From a bacterium UBA2219 (GTDB lineage Bacteria > Desulfobacterota > Deferrimicrobia > Deferrimicrobiales > Deferrimicrobiaceae), in NCBI GenBank assembly GCA_002327765.1, contig DCUH01000133.1, forward strand, positions 127,749 to 144,627: DNA of 16,879 nucleotides, given 5' to 3'. The notes below the pieces were generated by a model. The model saw only the letters and a list, made by a program, of their open reading frames with translations, was not told the origin of the DNA and ran no database searches. The translations under genes were made by a program, and so were the position numbers. Shown here piece after piece: positions 1-5,797 of the stretch; position 1 is the stretch's first letter, and each line of letters begins with the position of its first letter.

Positions 1-2
1 AG

Positions 3-110
3 GACGAGGAGGCGCCGATCTTCCAAGTGGCGGACTACGGCCTGGTGGGCGACCTCTTCAAGGCGGTCCCGGAACTGCTGTCGGAGCTCAAGAAACTGAA
101 AACGGCTTAA
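3..110 (+). CDS. etfA: Electron transfer flavoprotein alpha subunit, C-terminal end (partial)
   Basis: Only the last 35 residues are in the window. The peptide contains EAPIFQVADYGLVGDLFKAV, the very conserved C-terminal segment of ETF alpha (FixB family), which packs near the FAD and adenine-nucleotide site, and ends in a Lys-rich helix before TAA. ETF carries electrons from acyl-CoA or other flavin dehydrogenases to the quinone pool, or takes part in bifurcation; the visible piece cannot tell which. It is followed by a strong hairpin, so it is probably the last gene of an etfBA-type operon running in from the left. The identification rests on one short but highly diagnostic motif. Confidence 0.88.
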   Translation, partial: DEEAPIFQVADYGLVGDLFKAVPELLSELKKLKTA

Positions 111-136
111 TTTTTCCTTGGTTCGTTCCGATAGAA

Positions 137-170
137 GGGGGTATATACCGTAAAGGTATATACCCCTTTT
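137..170 (+). terminator. Hairpin terminator after etfA
   Basis: A perfect 12-bp inverted repeat, GGGGTATATACC (138-149) and GGTATATACCCC (155-166), is separated by the 5-nt loop GTAAA and followed by TTTT. It starts 28 bp after the etfA stop and ends 21 bp before the wbpA start. The A-rich left flank and T-rich right flank make it workable on either strand, though only the left-hand gene needs it. The T tract is short (4), so it may be moderate in strength or act as an attenuator for the sugar genes. Confidence 0.75.
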
Positions 171-191
171 CCATTCAGGAGCGACAGGGAC

Positions 192-1511
192 ATGGCCACT
201 CGCCGGACCGGAAGCAAGGACCTTTACTCCCGCCTGAAAACCAGGAATTTCACCGCCGTCGTCATCGGGCTCGGCTACGTCGGCCTGCCGCTGGCCATGG
301 AGTACGCCGGCGCAGGCATCGACGTGATCGGCATCGACGTGGACGGCTCCAAGGTCCGCGCCCTGAAGGCCGGGAAGTCGTACATCGGCGACATCCCCTC
401 CGAGACGGTGAAGAAGGCGGTCGCCTCGGGAAAGTTCGCCGCCACGACCGACTTCTCCGCCGTGGCGATGGCCGACACGGTCAACATCTGCGTCCCCACG
501 CCGCTGCGCAAGACGAAGGACCCCGACCTCTCCTACATCGTCGGCGCGATGGAGCACATCGTCGACTACCTGCACAGGGACATGCTGATCGTCCTCGAAA
601 GCACGACCTACCCCGGCACGACCGAGGAGATCCTGGCCCCCATGATCGAGGGGAAGGGGTTCAAGGTCGGGCGGGACATCTTCCTCGCCTTCTCGCCCGA
701 GCGGGTCGATCCGGGCAACGAGAAGTACACGACGAGGAACATCCCGAAGGTGGTCGGCGGCGTCACCCCGCGCTGCGGGAAGATGGCGGCGGCGCTATAC
801 GGCGGCGTGATGGAGAAGGTCCACCCCGTCTCCAACGCCGCGGCGGCCGAGATGGTCAAGCTGCTGGAGAACACTTTCCGTTCCGTGAACATCGGGCTGG
901 TCAACGAGATCGCTTTGATGGCCAACCAGATGGGAATCGACATCTGGGAGGTCATCGAGGCCGCGAAGAGCAAGCCCTTCGGCTTCATGCCCTTCTATCC
1001 CGGCCCGGGCATCGGCGGCCACTGTATCCCGCTGGACCCGTTCTACCTCTCCTGGAAGGCGAAGCAGTTCGGCTTCGAGTCGCGCTTCATCGAGCTGGCC
1101 GGCGTGGTGAACGGGCAGATGCCCCACTACACGGTCGACCGCGTCGGCGAGGCGCTGAATCGCTTCCGCAAGCCGATCAACGGCTCGAAGGTGCTCGTCC
1201 TCGGCGTGGCCTACAAGAAGAACATCAGCGACGTGCGGGAATCTCCCGCCCTCGACATCCTCCACCTCCTCCAGAGGAAGGGCGCGGTCCTTTCGTACTG
1301 CGACCCGTACGTGCCCGAAGTGCGCGACGGCGTGATCGACCTCAAGGCCTCCCCGTTCTCCGCCGCGACCCTGCGGAAGGCCGACTGCGTCCTGGTCGTC
1401 ACCGACCACTCCGCCTTCGACTACAAGCTGGTCTGGCGCGAGGCGAAGGTCGTCGTCGACACCCGCAACGCCATGAAGGGGCTGAACGGCAAGAAGGTCG
1501 TGAAGCTGTAA
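192..1511 (+). CDS. wbpA: UDP-N-acetylhexosamine 6-dehydrogenase (WbpA/TviB/WecC family)
   Basis: The enzyme oxidises the C6 hydroxymethyl of a UDP-HexNAc, most likely UDP-GlcNAc, to the uronic acid with two NAD+; this is a cytoplasmic step in making acidic surface sugars. The protein has 439 residues, the usual length. GLGYVG (26-31) is the Rossmann NAD motif, EMVKLLENTFR (220-230) carries the conserved Lys, and GIGGHCIPLDPFY (273-285) holds the catalytic Cys278. A C-terminal UDP-binding domain (about 330-439) follows. The start ATG has AGGAG 10 nt upstream. The next gene is a sugar epimerase, with a 77-bp gap that contains REP copy 1. The WbpA/TviB pairing with a WbpP/TviC-like enzyme favours UDP-GlcNAc as substrate over UDP-ManNAc. 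The family is certain; the exact substrate is inferred. Confidence 0.9.
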   Translation: MATRRTGSKDLYSRLKTRNFTAVVIGLGYVGLPLAMEYAGAGIDVIGIDVDGSKVRALKAGKSYIGDIPSETVKKAVASGKFAATTDFSAVAMADTVNICVPTPLRKTKDPDLSYIVGAMEHIVDYLHRDMLIVLESTTYPGTTEEILAPMIEGKGFKVGRDIFLAFSPERVDPGNEKYTTRNIPKVVGGVTPRCGKMAAALYGGVMEKVHPVSNAAAAEMVKLLENTFRSVNIGLVNEIALMANQMGIDIWEVIEAAKSKPFGFMPFYPGPGIGGHCIPLDPFYLSWKAKQFGFESRFIELAGVVNGQMPHYTVDRVGEALNRFRKPINGSKVLVLGVAYKKNISDVRESPALDILHLLQRKGAVLSYCDPYVPEVRDGVIDLKASPFSAATLRKADCVLVVTDHSAFDYKLVWREAKVVVDTRNAMKGLNGKKVVKL

Positions 1512-1520
1512 GGCGCGGAA

Positions 1521-1571
1521 CCGCAGAACCGGGACGTAGATGAGTTCTCCCGCAGAAGCGGGACAGACATG
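1521..1571 (+). repeat. REP-like element, copy 1 (after wbpA)
   Basis: First copy of a roughly 51-bp repeat. It begins CCGCAGAACC, contains the tetranucleotide GTAG (1536-1539), and ends in a 6-bp stem with tetraloop, TCCCGC-AGAA-GCGGGA (1548-1563). It matches copy 2 (2526-2576) at 50 of 51 positions (mismatch at 1566) and the reverse complement of copy 3 (3591-3641) at 45 of 51. It lies 9 bp after the wbpA stop and ends just before the epimerase ribosome-binding site. It is in the same orientation as the upstream gene. GTAG 5' of a hairpin is the hallmark of REP sequences recognised by RAYT proteins, one of which is encoded about 1.1 kb downstream. Confidence 0.85.
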
Positions 1572-1588
1572 AAGCCGAAGAGGATTGC

Positions 1589-2548
1589 ATGCGATACCTG
1601 GTAACGGGCGGGGCGGGGTTCATCGGGTCGAACCTGACGAGGGCCCTGCTGACGGAAGGCCACACGGTCCGGGTCCTGGACAATTTCCTCACGGGGAAAA
1701 GGGAAAACCTCGCCGGCATCCCCGACGTGCACAAGGACCGTTTCGAGCTGGTCGAGGGGGATCTCCGGGATCTCGAAACCGTGCGCGCCGCCGTGAAAGG
1801 CATGAATTTCGTCCTCCACCAGGGGGCGCTTCCCTCGGTCCCCCGCTCGGTCGCTGACCCGGTCCTCTCCAACGAGATCAACGTGGCCGGGACGTTGAAC
1901 CTGCTGGTCGCCGCCCGGGACGCCGGGGTCCGGCGCGTCCTGTTTGCCGCGTCGTCCTCCGCCTACGGCGATACCCCGGAGCTGCCCAAGCGCGAGACGA
2001 TGCCCACCAACCCGAAATCGCCGTATGCCGCGCAGAAGCTGGCCGGCGAGCATTACATGCGCATCTTCCACGAGATCTACGGCCTGGAAACCATCTGCCT
2101 GCGCTACTTCAACGTGTTCGGCCCGCGGCAGGACCCCGCGTCGACGTACGCGGCGGTCATCCCCCGGTTCATCTCCTCCGTCCTGCGCGGAGTGCCGCCC
2201 GTCATCTATGGCGACGGCCTCCAGACCCGCGACTTCACCTATATCGACAACGTGGTCCAGGCGAACCTCGCGGCCTGCTCGGCCCCGAAGGAGGCCTGCG
2301 GCAAGGTGTTCAACATCGCCTGCGGGGAGCGGATCTCGCTCCTGGATATCCTCGAGATCGTCTATGCGGAAGCCGGCAGGCGTGTCCTTCCGAAGTTCGA
2401 GCCCCAGCGACCCGGCGACGTGCGGGACTCGCTGGCGGACATCTCGCGCGCGCGGGACCTCCTCCGTTATCATCCCCGGGTTTCCTTCCAGGAAGGGCTG
2501 AAGAAGACGTTCGAGTGGTTCCGGACCGCAGAACCGGGACGTAGATGA
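1589..2548 (+). CDS. wbpP: NAD-dependent UDP-sugar 4-epimerase (WbpP/TviC-like, extended SDR)
   Basis: Extended short-chain dehydrogenase of 319 residues that inverts C4 of a UDP-HexNAc or UDP-HexNAcA. GGAGFIG (7-13) is the NAD motif, SSS (122-124) and Y146-x3-K150 form the catalytic set, and LHQGALPSVPRSVADP (76-91) together with the SSSAYGDTPELPK region matches WbpP/TviC rather than GalE. With the preceding dehydrogenase it would give UDP-GalNAcA, the Vi-antigen/O-antigen type precursor (inference). The ATG is preceded by AAGAGGA. Oddity: the last seven residues (TAEPGRR) and the TGA stop are encoded inside REP copy 2, so the natural C-terminus appears to have been rewritten by the repeat. 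The gene is flanked by two near-identical direct repeats. Confidence 0.87.
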   Translation: MRYLVTGGAGFIGSNLTRALLTEGHTVRVLDNFLTGKRENLAGIPDVHKDRFELVEGDLRDLETVRAAVKGMNFVLHQGALPSVPRSVADPVLSNEINVAGTLNLLVAARDAGVRRVLFAASSSAYGDTPELPKRETMPTNPKSPYAAQKLAGEHYMRIFHEIYGLETICLRYFNVFGPRQDPASTYAAVIPRFISSVLRGVPPVIYGDGLQTRDFTYIDNVVQANLAACSAPKEACGKVFNIACGERISLLDILEIVYAEAGRRVLPKFEPQRPGDVRDSLADISRARDLLRYHPRVSFQEGLKKTFEWFRTAEPGRR

Positions 2549-2576
2549 GTTCTCCCGCAGAAGCGGGACACACATG
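2526..2576 (+). repeat. REP-like element, copy 2 (forms 3' end of the epimerase gene)
   Basis: Direct copy of the element at 1521-1571, exactly 1005 bp further on, with one mismatch. GTAG is at 2541-2544 and the TCCCGC-AGAA-GCGGGA hairpin at 2553-2568. The epimerase reading frame runs into it and ends at the TGA within GTAGATGA. It lies 118 bp upstream of the RAYT start and, with copy 3, brackets the RAYT gene as inverted repeats. Confidence 0.86.
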
Positions 2577-2597
2577 AGGAACTGTCCGCTTTCGCAC

Positions 2598-2627
2598 GGC
2601 GAGGTTTCGCCGCAGGAATCGCCTCGC
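2598..2627. repeat. Imperfect palindrome in the RAYT leader
   Basis: The 118-bp leader between REP copy 2 and the RAYT start holds a 5-bp stem, GGCGA-GGTT-TCGCC (2598-2611), and an overlapping longer pairing, GCGAGG (2599-2604) with CCTCGC (2622-2627). It could be a transposase operator or a decayed repeat. Nothing else is seen in the leader, and no clear promoter is present. Confidence 0.35.
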
Positions 2628-2694
2628 TTTCCGGATATGCCTCTCTCCCAAGATTCCTCCTCCGATTGGCTCGTTGCTTGAATGGACTACGGGC

Positions 2695-3561
2695 ATGCCA
2701 AGAGGGCCAAGGATCGATTTCCCGGGGGCGTTGCATCATGTGTACGCCCGCGGGATCGAAAAACGGGATATCTTCCTCGACGATTCCGATCGAGAAGCTT
2801 TTCTCGGCCGGGTGGGCGTCAACCTGGCGAAATGGCATGTCCGCTGCTCCGCCTGGACCCTCATGCCGAACCATTTTCACCTGTTGGTTCAAACCGATAG
2901 AGGTTGCCTTGCATCGTTCATGCAGTGCCTGTTGACCGGGTATTCGCGCTATTTCAACGAGCGGCACGGACGGGTCGGCCACCTGTTCCAGAACCGGTAC
3001 AAATCGCCGGTCGTGTCGAACGACGGGTATTGCCGGGAGGTCGTGCGGTACATCCACCTCAACCCGCTGCGTTCGGGAATCGTACCTTCGGTCGACGCCC
3101 TGGAGGAGTATCCCTGGACCGGCCACCGGCGGGTCGTGCGCGGCAGCGGCCCGGAATGGCAGGATACCGGTCTCCTGCGCGCGGAGTTCGGCGGTATTCC
3201 CCGGACGGGTTCGGGGTGGGTTCGAAGCTACCGGAAATTCCTGGACGCGGCGGCCGAAGGACCTGCGGAGTTTTCGTGCACGCAGGGCGACGATGGCCAT
3301 GCGGAATCCGTGAAAGCCCTGCCGACGGAGGCCACCGGGCTCCACGAGATATTTTCCGATCATCTGATTCGCATCGCCGCCTGGCACGGGGTGCCGGTGC
3401 CCCGGGTGCTTTCCGGTGACAGGGATTACACCGTGGTCAGGGTGCGGAAGGCCGTGCTGAAAAAATGCAGGGACGAGATGGATATTTCGATCGCCCAGCT
3501 GGCCCGCTGGATCGGGATGAAGGAAAACTCCGCCAGGTATCTGCTGAATTCCCGCCCTTAG
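2695..3561 (+). CDS. REP-associated tyrosine transposase (RAYT, TnpA_REP / Y1 HUH family) with C-terminal extension
   Basis: Single-strand DNA nuclease/transposase of the IS200-like Y1 superfamily. The N-terminus MPRGPRIDFPGALHHVYARG is the usual RAYT start, so the ATG at 2695 is chosen over an in-frame TTG at 2674. MPNHFHLLVQ (about residues 56-65) contains the HUH metal pair. GYSRYFNERHGRVGHLFQ holds the Tyr-bearing helix region, and VVRYIHLNPLRSGIV closes the core by about residue 135. Typical RAYTs end soon afterwards; this one has 288 residues, with a C-terminal region ending in a helix-turn-helix-like stretch (ISIAQLARWIGMKENSARYL) reminiscent of DnaA domain IV. REP-like copies flank it in inverted orientation. 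No obvious Shine-Dalgarno is seen. RAYTs are domesticated single-copy genes that process REP hairpins. The family call is strong; activity is untested. Confidence 0.9.
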   Translation: MPRGPRIDFPGALHHVYARGIEKRDIFLDDSDREAFLGRVGVNLAKWHVRCSAWTLMPNHFHLLVQTDRGCLASFMQCLLTGYSRYFNERHGRVGHLFQNRYKSPVVSNDGYCREVVRYIHLNPLRSGIVPSVDALEEYPWTGHRRVVRGSGPEWQDTGLLRAEFGGIPRTGSGWVRSYRKFLDAAAEGPAEFSCTQGDDGHAESVKALPTEATGLHEIFSDHLIRIAAWHGVPVPRVLSGDRDYTVVRVRKAVLKKCRDEMDISIAQLARWIGMKENSARYLLNSRP

Positions 3562-3590
3562 CCGAATCCGCCGAAAATCATCCCCCGGTT

Positions 3591-3641
3591 CATCTCTGTC
3601 CCCGTTTTGGCGGAGAACTCATCTACGTCCCGGTTCTGCGG
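3591..3641 (-). repeat. REP-like element, copy 3 (inverted; supplies the trmI stop codon)
   Basis: Reverse-complement copy. Its first 30 nt (3641 down to 3612) are identical to copies 1 and 2, including GTAG at 3626-3623. The hairpin half has diverged (CCGCCAAAACGGGG replaces CCCGCAGAAGCGGG), and the 6-bp stem falls to about 3 bp. The TAG of GTAG is the stop codon of the minus-strand TrmI gene. The copy is in the sense orientation of that gene and lies 29 bp after the RAYT stop. Confidence 0.83.
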
Positions 3642-4462
3642 GTAACGACCAGGAATGCGGAGTGCGAGAACATCCACTGGACGGGGCGGACGGACATCCC
3701 CTTCACGTGCCAGGGGCGCTGGATCACCTCGAAGGTCTCGGGGTCCGAGAAGCCGCCCTCCTCGGCGAGACGGTCGCACAGCTGCTTCACCTGGATCGTC
3801 GAGGGGAGATAGGCCAGCAGGATCCCGCCGGGGAGGAGCGCTTCCCGCGCGTGGTGGACCGCCTGCCACGGCTCGGGCAGGTCGAGGACGATCCGGTCGA
3901 CTTCCCGCTCGTCGATCCCCTGGTAGATGTCGCGGACTTTGACCTCGTGGTTCGGGCAATCGCCGAGGTACCGGCGCACCGTCTTCGCCCCGCTCGCGGC
4001 GAAGTCCTCCCGCACCTCGTAGGAGATCACGCGGCCCTGCGGGCCGACCGCCTCCAGGAGCTTGATCGACAGGGCGCCCCAGCCGATGCCGGCCTCGATT
4101 ACGGTCGCCCCGGGGAAGATGTCCGCCCACATCAGGATCGGCCCCGTGTCCTTCGGGTAGATGATCTGGGCGTGCCGCTTCTGGTTCATGATGAACTGGA
4201 TGTAGGTGGGGCGGAAGGCGCGGTACTCGTCGCCCATCGCCGTCCAGGCGCGGCAGCCGTCCTCCCTGCCGATCAGGTCGTCGTGCAGGAGATTCCCCTT
4301 GTGGGTGCCGAAGACCTTTCCCGGGGCCAGGGTGATCAGGTGCTCTTCCTGCTTGGGGGAGATGAGGAGGACGTCCTCGCCTTCCTGAAACGGTCCCCGG
4401 CGGATCCGCCCGCCGCTTTCTCGCCCGTCCCCGCTTCCCCCTTCTCTTGCGTTTCCGGTCAT
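3623..4462 (-). CDS. trmI: tRNA (adenine-58-N1)-methyltransferase TrmI
   Basis: SAM-dependent enzyme that makes m1A58 in the T-loop of tRNA. The protein has 279 residues. An N-terminal beta domain (about 20-90, with GKVFGTHKGNLLHDD) is typical of TrmI. The Rossmann SAM motif is VIEAGIGWGALS (121-132), the acidic loop is SYEV (147-150), and motif IV is DLPEPW (194-199). The chosen ATG overlaps the TGA of the upstream thiolase gene as ATGA, with GGAGG 8 nt before it, indicating translational coupling. A longer in-frame reading upstream is only a shadow of ttuA. Oddity: the last codons, RRTGT and TAG, lie in REP copy 3, so the C-terminus has been set by the repeat. m1A58 is known to promote s2T54 formation in Thermus, which fits the co-operonic TtuA/TtuB-like genes. 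Confidence 0.9.
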   Translation of the reverse strand: MTGNAREGGSGDGRESGGRIRRGPFQEGEDVLLISPKQEEHLITLAPGKVFGTHKGNLLHDDLIGREDGCRAWTAMGDEYRAFRPTYIQFIMNQKRHAQIIYPKDTGPILMWADIFPGATVIEAGIGWGALSIKLLEAVGPQGRVISYEVREDFAASGAKTVRRYLGDCPNHEVKVRDIYQGIDEREVDRIVLDLPEPWQAVHHAREALLPGGILLAYLPSTIQVKQLCDRLAEEGGFSDPETFEVIQRPWHVKGMSVRPVQWMFSHSAFLVVTRRTGT

Positions 4463-5433
4463 CCGGCCGCCTCCTTCGAGCGTCCCTCCCGCCGCTTCCG
4501 GACGAGCTCCTTCAGCCGGCAATAGGTGCAGGTCTCCGCGTACGTGGGAGCGCCGCACGCCGCGCAGGGGTGGGGCGCCTCTCCGCCCTCCGTCCCGCCG
4601 TCCGCCTCCCCGCCGTCCGCCGCCCCGGACTCCGCCGCCCGCCGGAGCGGGTTCCCCTCGTCGAGGAACCCCTGGTAGAAGACGATGCGCGAGCCGGGCA
4701 TGCTTTCCTCGATCAGCGACAGCGCCTCCTTGTACACCAGGGAGGTCGCGTGCACGCTCATCGGGCACTCCTCGGTCACGTAGTCGATCCCCTTGAGGAA
4801 GCCGTACGCGGCGGTCTCGAGCTCGGAAACGCGCCACAGCGGCTTCACCTTCCTCACCAGCCCCGCGCCCGACTCCGGAAGGTACGGGTGCTGGCGCGCC
4901 AGGTGGTCCCGCTGCCAGTGGAGCAGGTTCCCCAGCAGCCGCGCGCACTCGTCGTCCAGGTTGTGGCCCGTCGCCACGACGTCGAAGCCCCCTTCCGCCG
5001 CGACCCGGTTGAAGAAGTACCTCTTCACGGTGCCGCAGATGGAGCACTCCTGCATCCGGATGCACCGGGCCGCCTCCGGGATCGGGATCCCTTCCTTCGC
5101 CAGCTCGACGACGACGGGGCGCTTCCCCCTCTCCCGCGCGTACGCCTCCACCTTCTCCCGCGAGCGCTCCGAGTAGCCCTCGATCCCCAGGTCGATGTAG
5201 AGCCCTTCCGTCTCGTACCCCATTTCCATGAGGACGTCCCACAGCACCAGGCTGTCCTTGCCGCCGGAGACGCACACCAGCACCCGGTCCCCGGGCGAAA
5301 GGAGCCGGTGCTTCCGGATCCCTTCCCGGACCTGCCGCTTGAAGAAGACGAAGAAGCATTCGGGGCAGAAGGCGGAGTGGTGGCTCGGCAGCTCGATCGC
5401 GGCCGCGGCCTTCCGGCAGCGCTTGCACTTCAT
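4459..5433 (-). CDS. ttuA: TtuA-like tRNA 2-thiolation enzyme (Fe-S dependent PP-loop sulfurtransferase)
   Basis: Adenylates a tRNA uridine and replaces O2 by sulfur; TtuA acts on ribothymidine 54. The 324 residues contain, in order: an N-terminal zinc ribbon, C3xxC6 and C23xxC26; PP-loop SGGKDS (56-61); C130xxC133 in CSICGTVKR and C223 in ECPMS, the three Cys that hold the catalytic [4Fe-4S] cluster in TtuA; ATGHNLDDE (154-162); and a C-terminal zinc ribbon, C290xxC293 and C302xxC305. All signature residues of the TtuA/Ncs6 group are present, and the double zinc ribbon separates it from TtcA. A Gly/Asp/Glu-rich insert (268-285) precedes the last zinc ribbon. It starts 7 nt after the sulfur-carrier gene and overlaps trmI by 4 nt. 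Substrate specificity is inferred from motifs and neighbours. Confidence 0.88.
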   Translation of the reverse strand: MKCKRCRKAAAAIELPSHHSAFCPECFFVFFKRQVREGIRKHRLLSPGDRVLVCVSGGKDSLVLWDVLMEMGYETEGLYIDLGIEGYSERSREKVEAYARERGKRPVVVELAKEGIPIPEAARCIRMQECSICGTVKRYFFNRVAAEGGFDVVATGHNLDDECARLLGNLLHWQRDHLARQHPYLPESGAGLVRKVKPLWRVSELETAAYGFLKGIDYVTEECPMSVHATSLVYKEALSLIEESMPGSRIVFYQGFLDEGNPLRRAAESGAADGGEADGGTEGGEAPHPCAACGAPTYAETCTYCRLKELVRKRREGRSKEAAG

Positions 5434-5440
5434 GGCCGGG

Positions 5441-5638
5441 TCAGCCCCCCGAGACGACGGAGATGACGTCGATCGTCTCCCCGTCCTCCACGCGCATGTC
5501 CTTGGTGAGGAGCTTCTTTCCCTGCGTGACGATCACCGTGGACGGCCGAACCCCCGCGTCGGCGAGGAGGTCCATCACTCGGCGGGGCCCCGGGACCTCG
5601 AGCTCCTTTTGCTTCTGAGGAAGGCGGACGCGGATCAT
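5441..5638 (-). CDS. ttuB: TtuB-like ubiquitin-fold sulfur carrier (MoaD/ThiS family)
   Basis: Small beta-grasp protein of 65 residues ending in SVVSGG. The free C-terminal Gly-Gly is the site at which an E1-like enzyme makes the thiocarboxylate that hands sulfur to TtuA. The ThiS/MoaD pattern is clear: MIRVRLP strand, VMDLLADAGV helix, VIVTQGKKLLTKD, and VEDGETIDVISVVSGG. The start at 5638 gives the family's normal length; an ATG at 5662 would add eight residues lacking family character. Neither start has a Shine-Dalgarno. TATAAT ends exactly 6 nt before 5638, suggesting a leaderless transcript. It is the first gene of a three-gene operon (7-nt gap to ttuA). The activating E1 (ThiF/MoeB-like) is not in this window. 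Confidence 0.85.
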   Translation of the reverse strand: MIRVRLPQKQKELEVPGPRRVMDLLADAGVRPSTVIVTQGKKLLTKDMRVEDGETIDVISVVSGG

Positions 5639-5644
5639 CCAAGA

Positions 5645-5650
5645 ATTATA
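5645..5650 (-). promoter_or_regulatory. -10 hexamer TATAAT of the ttuB-ttuA-trmI operon
   Basis: Consensus TATAAT on the minus strand, 6 nt upstream of the ttuB ATG, which puts the likely transcription start at or next to that ATG. The -35 region is weak (GAAACC at 17-bp spacing). It overlaps the head of a possible divergent promoter. Confidence 0.5.
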
Positions 5651-5655
5651 CAGGA

Positions 5656-5683
5656 TTGACATGGAAAGGTTTCATCATGGAAT
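5656..5683 (+). promoter_or_regulatory. Candidate sigma-70 promoter facing the FG-GAP gene
   Basis: TTGACA (5656-5661), 16-bp spacer, TGGAAT (5678-5683): a perfect -35 with a 4/6 -10, pointing at the lipoprotein gene about 110 bp away. It is divergent from, and abuts, the ttuB -10. Confidence 0.4.
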
Positions 5684-5730
5684 CAAGGTATTACGATCAA
5701 GCCGTCTCGCGCTCTCCCGGCCGGGACGGA

Positions 5731-5736
5731 TATAAT
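5731..5736 (+). promoter_or_regulatory. Second candidate -10 (TATAAT) for the FG-GAP gene
   Basis: A perfect TATAAT 61 bp upstream of the lipoprotein start, in an otherwise GC-rich stretch. No good -35 is seen at 16-18 bp, so an activator or extended contacts would be needed. Confidence 0.35.
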
Positions 5737-5797
5737 CCGAATAGAGGCCGGACAGCCCGGACCATGGTTCCTCCGGGCGCCGTACCAGGGGCGGCGT

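Noticed and set aside
2674..2694. TTG at 2674 as the RAYT start
   Set aside because: It adds MLEWTTG, which is outside the family. The conserved N-terminus begins at the ATG at 2695.
1521..3641. CRISPR array or classical insertion-sequence ends
   Set aside because: The copies are about 1 kb apart, separated by genes and in mixed orientation. The associated protein is a RAYT, which does not use terminal inverted repeats like DDE insertion sequences.
4463..5428. Upstream in-frame extension of trmI to 601 codons
   Set aside because: The extension is an out-of-frame reading of ttuA. TrmI homology begins after the ATG at 4462, which has a good ribosome-binding site and an ATGA overlap.
5639..5662. 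Alternative ttuB start at 5662
   Set aside because: It adds eight residues (MSILYNSW) unlike the family and has no Shine-Dalgarno. The extra codons contain the TATAAT that looks like a promoter element.
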